A DNA stretch of 58,636 nt. Origin: Geobacter sp. GTDB lineage: Bacteria; Desulfobacterota; Desulfuromonadia; Geobacterales; Pseudopelobacteraceae. The first letter of the stretch is position 1. Each line of letters starts with the position of its first letter. Of the stretch, positions 52,289-58,636 are shown one piece after another. A model generated the notes under the pieces. It searched no databases, was not told the DNA's origin, and saw only the letters and a list, made by a program, of their open reading frames with translations. Made by a program: the position numbers and the translations under genes. Where the stretch lies: positions 1 through 58,636 of the forward strand of contig VFJW01000097.1 in NCBI GenBank assembly GCA_009885845.1, written 5' to 3'.

Positions 52289-54793
52289 CTACTCTTTGCC
52301 ACAGATCGGCATCGGTTTCAGGTGCCAGATATCCTCGTTATAATCGTTGATCGTCCGGTCGGTTGAAAATTTGCCGCTGCAGGCAGTGTTCATGATGCTC
52401 ATGCGAGTCCACCGCTCACGATCCTGATACGCAGTTGCCACCCGCTGTTGGGCATCGACGAAACTGCGGAAATCAGCGGCTACCATCCAGGGATCCTGAG
52501 GCGAACAGATCGCATTGATAATCGGGTCGAAGAGGCCGCCGTCGAAGAGATTGAAATGTCCACATCGGAGAAGATTCATGACTCTCTGCAGGTCGTCATC
52601 ATGGCTGATGATCGCATGGGGGTCATAATTCCAGCGCAGTTCCTCCACCTCTTCGCTCGTCAGGCCGAACATGAAAAAGTTCTCTTCGCCGACTTCCTCA
52701 CGGATCTCGATATTCGCACCGTCGAGAGTTCCGATGGTTAACGCCCCGTTCATCATGAACTTCATGTTCCCGGTACCTGAAGCCTCCTTACCGGCGGTTG
52801 ACAGTTGCTCCGAGAGATCGGTGCCGGGACAGATCGCCTCCATTGCGCTCACATTGTAATTGAGCGCAAACGCCAGTTTAAGCTTATCTCCGACAACCGG
52901 ATCAGCATTAACAACTTTTGCTACGTTATTGATCAGTTTGATAATCAGCTTCGCCATGGCGTAGCCGGGAGCTGCTTTCCCGCCGATCAGCACGCAGCGA
53001 TTGGTCCATCCTGCCGTATCACCCCGCTTGATCCGGTCATAGAGGTGGATGACATGCAGGACATTGAGGAGCTGGCGCTTATACTCGTGAATCCGCTTGA
53101 CCTGTACATCAAACAGCCCTTCAGGGTTAAACGTAACACTGCACTTGGCTTGTACAATAGCCGAAAGCCGCGCTTTATTGGCCTGTTTTACGTCATGCCA
53201 TTGCCGGCGGAATTCAGGATCATCAGCGTATTCGGCAATTCTTTTTATCTGCTGCAGGTCGGCAACCCACCCCTCACCGATTTTTTCAGAAATCAGCCGG
53301 CTTAAGCCCGGATTACAGTACGCGATCCAGCGGCGCGGGGTCACACCGTTGGTCTTGTTGTTAAACTTGAGCGGCCAGAGCTCATAAAAATCGCGGAACA
53401 ACCCCTGAACCAGCAGCTGTGAATGCAGAGCGGCAACACCGTTGACGGAAAAACTCCCTACAATTGCCAGATACGCCATCCGGATCTGAAGCGTACCTCC
53501 CTCTTCGATAATAGACATGCGGCGCATGCGTTCATTATCACCGGGCCAGCGACTGGACACTTCTGCCATGAAACGGGCATTGATCTCCAGAATAATCTCC
53601 AGAATACGAGGAAGCAATTGGCCGAAGAGCGGCAACGGCCATTTTTCCAGTGCTTCGGGAAGCAGGGTATGATTGGTGTATGCCATCGTCCGACAGGTGA
53701 TCCCCCATGCCTGATCCCAACCCATACCCTGATCGTCCATCAGGATTCGCATCAGTTCCGGCACGGCACAGCTCGGATGCGTATCGTTCAGCTGAAAACA
53801 GTTATTCTCGGCAAAATCAGAGAAGTCCCCCTTCCGCACCATCGCCCAGCGGTCAACAACATCCTGGAGACTGGCCGAAGCGAGGAAATACTGCTGGCGC
53901 AACCGGAGCACCTTGCCGTTTTCACTGGCATCGTTCGGGTAAAGCACCATGGTGATATTTTCAGCTTCGTTCTTGGTAGCAACCGATTCGGCATAATCTC
54001 CGGCGTTGAATTCACCGAGGTCAAAAGCATCGGTGGCGGCGGCTTTCCAGAGACGCAGGGTGTTGACTGTACCGTTATGGTATCCTGGAATCGGAATATC
54101 GTAGGGAACTGCCAGCACATTCCGGCTGTCCACCCAACGGACACGAGCCTCACCGGCCTCGTTACGATAGTTTTCACTGCGTCCGCCAAAACGTACCTGC
54201 TGGGTAAATTCCGGTCGTTCCTGTTCCCAGGGGTTGCCGTCCCGCAGCCAGTGGTCGGGTTCTTCTATCTGACGGCCATCAACGATACGCTGGCGGAACA
54301 TACCGTATTCATATCGAATGCCGTACCCCATCACCGGCAGCTGCAAAGTGGCGCAGCTGTCAAGAAAACAGGCGGCCAAACGTCCAAGACCACCGTTACC
54401 GAGTCCGGCATCAATTTCCGCTTCAGCCAGATCTTCCAGATGTATACCAAGTTGCTGCATCGCCTCTTCGGCGGTATCGGTGATACCGAGATTCAGCATC
54501 GCATTACCGAGAGTCCGCCCCATTAAAAATTCCAGTGAGAGGTAATACCCCCGTTTGCAGTGAGATTCAATGTAGGTGTAGCGGGTCTTCTTCCAGCGTT
54601 CCATCAAACGGTCACGAACGGTCAGCGCCAGCGCTTTGTAAAAATAATTGACTGAATGGCTGTATTTATTCTGACCAAGACTGTAGGTAAAATAGCGGCG
54701 GTAGTCATGGATCAGGCCGGGAGCATCAAGTGAAAGAGGAGGAAGCTCCGTCAAGCCGGGCGAGGTGATTGTTTTACGCTTCTTTCTTACCAT
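52289..54793 (-). CDS. glgP: Glycogen/alpha-glucan phosphorylase
   Basis: GlgP releases glucose-1-phosphate from glycogen. The 834-residue enzyme shows NGGLGRLAACFLDSCATL, GYGIRYEYGMFRQ, the tower/core segment QLNDTHPSCAVPELMRIL, VKRIHEYKRQLLNVLH and the PLP-lysine motif EASGTGNMKFMMNGALTIGTLDGANIEI near the C-terminus. The length is typical. AAGGAAAC precedes the ATG. Other glycogen genes are not visible nearby, and it stands alone 43 bases from yggS. Confidence 0.96.
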   Translation of the reverse strand: MVRKKRKTITSPGLTELPPLSLDAPGLIHDYRRYFTYSLGQNKYSHSVNYFYKALALTVRDRLMERWKKTRYTYIESHCKRGYYLSLEFLMGRTLGNAMLNLGITDTAEEAMQQLGIHLEDLAEAEIDAGLGNGGLGRLAACFLDSCATLQLPVMGYGIRYEYGMFRQRIVDGRQIEEPDHWLRDGNPWEQERPEFTQQVRFGGRSENYRNEAGEARVRWVDSRNVLAVPYDIPIPGYHNGTVNTLRLWKAAATDAFDLGEFNAGDYAESVATKNEAENITMVLYPNDASENGKVLRLRQQYFLASASLQDVVDRWAMVRKGDFSDFAENNCFQLNDTHPSCAVPELMRILMDDQGMGWDQAWGITCRTMAYTNHTLLPEALEKWPLPLFGQLLPRILEIILEINARFMAEVSSRWPGDNERMRRMSIIEEGGTLQIRMAYLAIVGSFSVNGVAALHSQLLVQGLFRDFYELWPLKFNNKTNGVTPRRWIAYCNPGLSRLISEKIGEGWVADLQQIKRIAEYADDPEFRRQWHDVKQANKARLSAIVQAKCSVTFNPEGLFDVQVKRIHEYKRQLLNVLHVIHLYDRIKRGDTAGWTNRCVLIGGKAAPGYAMAKLIIKLINNVAKVVNADPVVGDKLKLAFALNYNVSAMEAICPGTDLSEQLSTAGKEASGTGNMKFMMNGALTIGTLDGANIEIREEVGEENFFMFGLTSEEVEELRWNYDPHAIISHDDDLQRVMNLLRCGHFNLFDGGLFDPIINAICSPQDPWMVAADFRSFVDAQQRVATAYQDRERWTRMSIMNTACSGKFSTDRTINDYNEDIWHLKPMPICGKE

Positions 54794-54929
54794 TCAGTTT
54801 CCTTTTTTTCTGCACCGGTTTCTCCTTTGCAGATTCTGTCTGTACGTGTTTATTTATTGGACAGGAAACCTACACTGTTTTGCTTGGGAAGGCAATTCAC
54901 AATAGATTCTCCAATGATGCTCTGACCAG

Positions 54930-56093
54930 TTATGCCATCTCCCGGAACCGCCTGACCGCCTCCGGAATGGCATCCTCCTGAATATTTCCAAACGCCAGTC
55001 TCAAATACCCCTCAAGACCGGGGCCGAATACTTCACCCGGCAGACAGAGGATAGCGGCTTCATCGACCAGCCTTTTCGCAATCTGGCGGCCACTGCACCC
55101 GCTGAACGGATGACGCACCCAGGCAAAGAAAGCGCCGCTGGCAGCTAGCTGAAACTGGTTACTTGGCTGAGTGAATTCAGAGCGGAACAGGTCGTGCCGT
55201 CGGCTCATCATCTCGCGATTTGCGGCAACCCACTGATCGAAATTCTCGATACCAAATTTGACCGCGTGCTGAGTTATACGAGGCTGACAGACCGCCATAG
55301 TGTCCTGCGCCTTGAGAGCGTGATGGATGAATTCCTCTGAAGCGGCCAACAAACCGGCACGGTACCCGGTCAGGGCATAGGTTTTTCCAAACGAGGCGAT
55401 ATGGACAAAATGATCGCCCCAGGCCGGATCGCTGAAAAGATCATGCGGGCGAACCCCGCCGGGGATAAATTCATTGTAGGTCTCATCGACGATCAGGGCG
55501 ATGTTGTGCCGCCTGGCAATTTCAAACAGCTCGCGAACAGTCTCCGGCAGCGTAATAGCACCGGTCGGATTACTGGGAGAGACGACAAGAATTGCCCTTG
55601 TTCTGTCGGTGATCAGCCCTTCAATCGTTACGGGATCGGGCATACCTCCGTCGGCCTCTACAAACGGGGCGTACACCCCGCATATACCAAGAATATCAAG
55701 AGCCATCGGGTGATCAAAATAATAGGGCGCCTGCACCACGATCTCATCTCCGGCACGGCAGAGGGTGACGATTGCCAGCCAGAAGGCCTGACTGGCGCCG
55801 ATTGTCAGGCATATATTGGCCGATGACAACTGCGTCCCGTATTTCCTGCCGTAATAACCGCAGATTGCCTCACGCACTTCCAACAGCCCTTCATCGGGAG
55901 AATATTTCGACATGAGCGGGTCGCTGAGAAGTCGGGAAAGATGCTCCATCAATTCCGGGGCAGGGGCATAATCCGGCACCGCCTGACAGAGATCGATCAG
56001 TTCCTGTCCATCGTCAGGACGTTCGGCCAGCCAGCGTTTAACCTCGGAAATGGGGGGAAAGTGGACGTTGGAAATTAATGGCGAGAGGTTCAT
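54930..56093 (-). CDS. Class I/II pyridoxal-phosphate aminotransferase
   Basis: The 387-residue fold-type I aminotransferase has YSPDEGLLEVREAICGYYGRKYG, IGASQAFWLAIVTLCRAGDEIVVQAPYYFDHPMAL, VVSPSNPTGAITLP, the Asp-x-x-Tyr in LIVDETYNEF, the PLP Lys in SFGKTYALTGYRAG near residue 236 and a substrate Arg in GYLRLAFGN. Substrate choice cannot be read. It starts at ATG 56093 and is separated from glgP by about 135 bases. Upstream lies the toxin-antitoxin cluster. Confidence 0.88.
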   Translation of the reverse strand: MNLSPLISNVHFPPISEVKRWLAERPDDGQELIDLCQAVPDYAPAPELMEHLSRLLSDPLMSKYSPDEGLLEVREAICGYYGRKYGTQLSSANICLTIGASQAFWLAIVTLCRAGDEIVVQAPYYFDHPMALDILGICGVYAPFVEADGGMPDPVTIEGLITDRTRAILVVSPSNPTGAITLPETVRELFEIARRHNIALIVDETYNEFIPGGVRPHDLFSDPAWGDHFVHIASFGKTYALTGYRAGLLAASEEFIHHALKAQDTMAVCQPRITQHAVKFGIENFDQWVAANREMMSRRHDLFRSEFTQPSNQFQLAASGAFFAWVRHPFSGCSGRQIAKRLVDEAAILCLPGEVFGPGLEGYLRLAFGNIQEDAIPEAVRRFREMA

Positions 56094-56137
56094 GGTAGCC
56101 TCGTTAAAAGGGGTCTGTGAGGGCAGGAAGTGAGCAA

Positions 56138-56458
56138 CTAAACAGCAGTAACAGTAGTATCTATTCTGACGTGCAGTGCTTTTTTAATGGTGGCAAAAAT
56201 AGCCGATAAATTTTCCATGGTGGGATTTCCGGAAGTGGAAAGCATACGGTGAAGACTTTTACTCGGTTTTTTAACTTCTTCAGCCAATCGTTCGAATCCG
56301 ACAGTTGCATTTATGAGGTCGCGTAGAATCAGTTTGGCGGTTGCTGAGTCACCATCCAGCAACAAATCAACTGCTTCATGCAGTAGTGACTTGGCAAAAT
56401 CAGGGTCGCAGTCAACCCGTTTTTTTATCGTTTCTTTGAAGTCTCTTGTAAGTGCCAT
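56138..56458 (-). CDS. Antitoxin of type II system, HTH-type
   Basis: The 106-residue protein reads as an antitoxin/regulator paired with the toxin just upstream: LTRDFKETIKKRVDCDPDFAKSLLHEAVDLLLDGDSATAKLILRDLI, then a helix-turn-helix with FERLAEEVKKPSKSLHRMLSTSGNPTMENLSAIFATIKKAL. AAGGGGGC stands before the ATG. The gene follows the toxin by 23 bases, the toxin-first order of HigBA-like modules. It would neutralise the toxin and repress the pair. Confidence 0.85.
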   Translation of the reverse strand: MALTRDFKETIKKRVDCDPDFAKSLLHEAVDLLLDGDSATAKLILRDLINATVGFERLAEEVKKPSKSLHRMLSTSGNPTMENLSAIFATIKKALHVRIDTTVTAV

Positions 56459-56481
56459 TTTTGCCCCCTTTACCCTTAAAT

Positions 56482-56817
56482 CTATTTCTTTTTCTGGCTG
56501 GCTTTTCGTTCTTTATATTCTTTCCAAATGGATTCCGCCTTGTCGATATCCTTTTGCTGTCCCTTTTTAGTGCCACCACCGAGAAGTATTATCAATTTGT
56601 CACCATCCTTGCCAATGTAGACTCGATAGCCAGGCCCCCAATCCAGCCGATACTCTCCGATCCCTCCGAACCATTTTACATTGGAAAGATTGCCCTGTTC
56701 CATTTTGAGTTTCACAATCGTAATCTTTGCCGCCGCAATGGTGTCCAGCGCCATGAACCACTCTTCATAAGGGCTTGTTCCATCTTCGCGGAGGTATTCT
56801 TCGACCCTATAGCTCAT
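56482..56817 (-). CDS. RelE/ParE-superfamily toxin (HigB-like)
   Basis: The 111-residue protein fits the Gp49/HigB-like branch: [90 protein letters not shown]. Such toxins usually cut mRNA at the ribosome. The [13 protein letters not shown] core with Arg and Tyr is intact. The Lys-rich tail is ordinary. The gene is divergent from a second, related toxin gene across 178 bases. Confidence 0.88.
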   Translation of the reverse strand: MSYRVEEYLREDGTSPYEEWFMALDTIAAAKITIVKLKMEQGNLSNVKWFGGIGEYRLDWGPGYRVYIGKDGDKLIILLGGGTKKGQQKDIDKAESIWKEYKERKASQKKK

Positions 56818-56960
56818 GGCAAAATGGTATCCTATATGTTACTATTGTTCAATATTTATTTTGATGATATTTAGAGACATAGGTTGGATGATTCTTCAAT
56901 AACTGGGAAGCGTCCCTCTTTTTCCTCTTTTTCACCTTTATTGCATAGTTGTAAATCCCC

Positions 56961-56994
56961 TTGACACTTTGTAATCGTTCGATTACATTATAAT
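56961..56994 (+). promoter_or_regulatory. Promoter and palindromic operator of the second TA pair
   Basis: TTGACA (56961-56966) is 17 bases from TACATT (56984-56989), with TATAAT overlapping at 56989-56994. The palindrome TGTAATCG-TT-CGATTACA (56970-56987) fills the spacer and is a natural autorepression site. The toxin ATG begins at 56996, only 7 bases after TACATT. Confidence 0.7.
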
Positions 56995-56995
56995 C

Positions 56996-57292
56996 ATGAT
57001 TATCATAAAAACCTTACCCGAATTTGACAATTGGCTTGACGGCCTGAAAGACCGCACAGCCCGCCTTCGCTTGAGCCGCCGTATTGACAAGGCGCAACGC
57101 GGGAACCTTGGCGACGTTAAACCGGTAGGAAGCGGCGTTTTTGAAATGCGTGAACATTTTGGTGCTGGTTGGCGCATGTATTACGCCCAGAGGGGTAACA
57201 TTCTGATTGTGATGCTTGGCGGCGGCGACAAAGCCAGCCAATCTGCCGATATTGCCAAAGCTATTACACTTTCCACTACACTGGAGGATTGA
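56996..57292 (+). CDS. RelE/ParE-superfamily toxin
   Basis: The 98-residue toxin has PEFDNWLDGLKDRTARLRLSRRIDKAQRGNLGDVKPVGSGVFEMREHFGAGWRMYYAQRGNILIVMLGGGDKASQSADIAKA, a clear match to the short RelE/HigB-like family in which the Arg and Tyr of the GWRMYY strand serve catalysis. The predicted transcript would begin at or next to its ATG, so translation may be leaderless; no ribosome site is seen. The antitoxin follows after 3 bases. Confidence 0.9.
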   Translation: MIIIKTLPEFDNWLDGLKDRTARLRLSRRIDKAQRGNLGDVKPVGSGVFEMREHFGAGWRMYYAQRGNILIVMLGGGDKASQSADIAKAITLSTTLED

Positions 57293-57295
57293 GCC

Positions 57296-57601
57296 ATGAC
57301 CAAGAAAATCCGTATTGCCAACCTGCCTGATTTCGATCTTGCGCAGCAGTTGAAAACTGAAGAAGATATTGCCGCATATGTGACACTGGCTATTGAAGAT
57401 GGTGACGCATCAGAGCTTGCCTATGCCCTTGGTGTGGCTGCCAAAGCACGAGGAATGGGCGAAATTGCCCAATCTGCGGGACTTACCAGAGAAGCCCTGT
57501 ATAAGGCGTTGCGCCCCGGCGCTCATCCCCGGTTTGATACCATTAGCCGCGTTTGTTCCGCCCTTGGAATACGTTTGGTGGCACAGCCTGTTCATGTTTG
57601 A
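57296..57601 (+). CDS. HTH-type antitoxin of the second TA pair
   Basis: The 101-residue addiction-module antidote has an N-terminal FDLAQQLKTEEDIAAYVTLAIEDGDASELAYALGVAAKARGMGEIA leading into a helix-turn-helix SAGLTREALYKALRPGAHPRFDTISRVCSALGIRL, which is typical of the family paired with this toxin. GGAGGATTGAGCC precedes the ATG. The palindrome at 56970-56987 is its likely operator. Confidence 0.9.
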   Translation: MTKKIRIANLPDFDLAQQLKTEEDIAAYVTLAIEDGDASELAYALGVAAKARGMGEIAQSAGLTREALYKALRPGAHPRFDTISRVCSALGIRLVAQPVHV

Positions 57602-57630
57602 TTCTCCGGGGAACACTGTAAAAAGACTTG

Positions 57631-57682
57631 TGAAGTCAGAGGGACGCTGCTTCTTATGAAGTCAGAGGGACGCTGCTTGTTA
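57631..57682 (+). repeat. Tandem 26-bp duplication before the intron
   Basis: The 26-base unit beginning TGAAGTCAGAGGGACGCTGC occurs twice head to tail (57631-57656 and 57657-57682) with one difference. It lies just after the TA antitoxin gene. Confidence 0.85.
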
Positions 57683-57723
57683 TGTTGCTAACGATGGCAA
57701 TAGAAAAATAACAAGCAGCGTCC
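57668..57723. repeat. Stem-loop adjoining the intron
   Basis: GGACGCTGCTTGTTAT (57668-57683) is a perfect inverted copy of ATAACAAGCAGCGTCC (57708-57723) around a 24-base loop. It may be a terminator-like insertion target or part of the intron's 5' region. Confidence 0.75.
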
Positions 57724-58636
57724 GTACGCAGTAACAGTTGAATATCTAACGGGTTTAAGTCCCGTCCGGGGAATTGTCCGATTCGCTCCGGTAGTTCAAG
57801 GGAGCGGCGTTCTGGTAACAGAGGGTCGTAAGTTCCCAATTGGCAAAGCAGCAGGCCGTAACGCAAGTGAACCCAGATGTAGCCTCGTTACTTGATTTGA
57901 AGATGCCGACCCAATGGACGTATGGGGAAGGCCGCTGTCACAGACTCTGATAACGGAACCGGTCTGTGTAATTTTCCGGGGTAGCAGGGATGGCATGTTG
58001 TGGAAGATATTTGGCCCAGTGCTGGAGACCCGTTACGGTGATGCATAAGGAACATCAACCGGCGCGTATAAGGAAACGAAATCGCGGTGGGCTGTAACGG
58101 GAGTCGGAGGGGTTCATAGTACCGTTTGAGGGCAAGGGACAACATAACCCTGTCTGAGGGAAGGAACCCTGCTTTGTTCACGCAACCAAAGAGCGGAGGT
58201 AAGGGGATTGCAACCATGCTAACAACCCCGGAAACAATCAGAACGCTACAGAGGAAGCTCTACCGCAAGGCCAAGCAGGAACCGGCCTGCCGCTTCCACG
58301 CCTTGTACGACAAGGTATATTGGGCCGACATCCTTGAGTTTGCCTACCGCCTTGTCCTCGCCAACAAAGGGAGCGCCGGAATTGACGGCGTCACCTTCGA
58401 GGCCATCGAGGAACACGAAGGGGCACCCGCATTCATTGGGGAACTGGAAGAAGCACTGAGAAACAAGACGTACAAACCCGATCCGGTCAAACGGGTCATG
58501 ATACCAAAGAGCGACGGCAGTCAGCGCCCCCTGGGTATCCCGACCATCCGCGACCGGGTGGCTCAAATGGCTGCAAAACTGGTCATAGAGCCGATCTTTG
58601 AAGCTGACTTCTGCGAAACCTCATACGGATTCAGAC
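57724..58636 (+). mobile_element. Group II intron, 3' part beyond the window
   Basis: About 490 bases without a gene, rich in GTAAG-, GAAC- and CGTAACGG-like paired segments, lead into a group II reverse transcriptase at 58216. This is the domain I-III plus domain IV layout of a bacterial group II intron. The exact 5' boundary is not resolved: I see no clean GTGYG, and the position after the stem-loop is a guess. The intron core and its end lie outside the window. Confidence 0.65.
58216..58636 (+). CDS. Group II intron reverse transcriptase/maturase, partial
   Basis: 140 codons are visible before the window ends in frame. Residues ~1-50 match the usual N-terminus (TPETIRTLQRKLYRKAKQEPA, FHALYDKVY). 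RT motifs 0-2 follow: ANKGSAGIDGVTFEAIEE, KPDPVKRVMIPKSDGSQRPLGIP and TIRDRVAQMAAKLVIEPIFEADFCETSYGFR. The catalytic YADD box, maturase X domain and any endonuclase domain are beyond the end. It serves splicing and mobility of the surrounding intron. The ATG follows GGAGGTAAGGGG. Confidence 0.9.
   Translation, partial: MLTTPETIRTLQRKLYRKAKQEPACRFHALYDKVYWADILEFAYRLVLANKGSAGIDGVTFEAIEEHEGAPAFIGELEEALRNKTYKPDPVKRVMIPKSDGSQRPLGIPTIRDRVAQMAAKLVIEPIFEADFCETSYGFR

Noticed and set aside
53423-54526. 367-codon open frame on the strand opposite glgP
   Set aside because: It is fully antisense to a well-supported phosphorylase gene and its translation has no recognisable motif; long shadows are expected in this codon usage.
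57631-57682. Possible short CRISPR array
   Set aside because: There are only two units, directly adjacent without spacers, and no cas genes, so this is a tandem duplication.
57742-57765. tRNA-like T-arm sequence (GGGTTTAAGTCCCGT)
   Set aside because: No acceptor stem, D arm or anticodon arm can be built around it; it belongs to intron RNA structure.

Overview
The window looks like chromosome of a bacterium of the Desulfuromonadales/Geobacterales type (Geobacter or Trichlorobacter relatives). This is inferred from gene content: a complex I operon, menaquinone made by the futalosine route (MqnB, MqnD), a sigma-54 enhancer-binding regulator with a matching -24/-12 promoter, a ketone-body/CoA-transferase operon, a cytoplasmic formate dehydrogenase with hydrogenase-type beta and gamma subunits, and many lineage-style palindromic repeats. 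No rRNA or tRNA gene was seen, so the genus stays open.

Layout. 0.3-7.7 kb: TPR protein, amidohydrolase, moeA-nfo, and uvrA with a DUF3820 gene overlapping its end, then a YciA-like thioesterase. 7.7-13 kb (minus strand): glmU followed, each by a 4-base overlap, by a diaphorase subunit, a formate dehydrogenase and an FeS subunit. 13-17.3 kb: a conserved hypothetical gene and mfd; mfd carries a palindromic repeat inserted in frame. 17.4-24.3 kb: CHASE2 adenylate cyclase, nuoM-nuoN and a membrane-fused spermidine synthase-like gene. 24.3-26.4 kb: mqnD, dtd, a frameshifted Phd-type antitoxin and an orphan HigA-like gene. 26.4-36.1 kb: a PAS/sigma-54 activator, an SDR, a 436-base control region with repeated TGGAATATATTCCA palindromes and a sigma-54 promoter, then a LIV-type ABC transporter joined to 3-oxoacid CoA-transferase and 3-hydroxybutyrate dehydrogenase. 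36.1-42.2 kb: Slp-like lipoprotein, class II aldolase, a GAF chemoreceptor preceded by an 18-codon reading frame, and panBCD behind a leader with an intrinsic terminator. 42.3-48.6 kb (minus): nuoH, ankyrin gene, nuoI, nuoJ, nuoK, three AT-rich accessory genes, nuoL. 48.7-56.1 kb: engB-folE2-glycosyltransferase-mqnB, yggS, glgP and an aminotransferase. 56.1-58.6 kb: two divergent toxin-antitoxin pairs and a group II intron whose reverse transcriptase runs off the end.

How the genes work together. Complex I subunits and menaquinone enzymes serve respiration. The formate dehydrogenase cluster would exchange electrons between formate and NAD(P). The operon at 29-36 kb reads as a regulated unit that imports a small organic acid or amino acid and takes 3-hydroxybutyrate to acetoacetate and acetoacetyl-CoA; it is the best candidate for a coherent, little-described system here. 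The complex I operon appears broken in two: reversing the orientation of the block from about 19.5 to 42.2 kb would place nuoM-nuoN directly behind nuoL, so a single inversion is a simple explanation.

Limits. All calls come from reading translations and motifs by eye; no database search was run. Start sites were moved to internal ATG/GTG codons where a ribosome binding site or family length favoured this.
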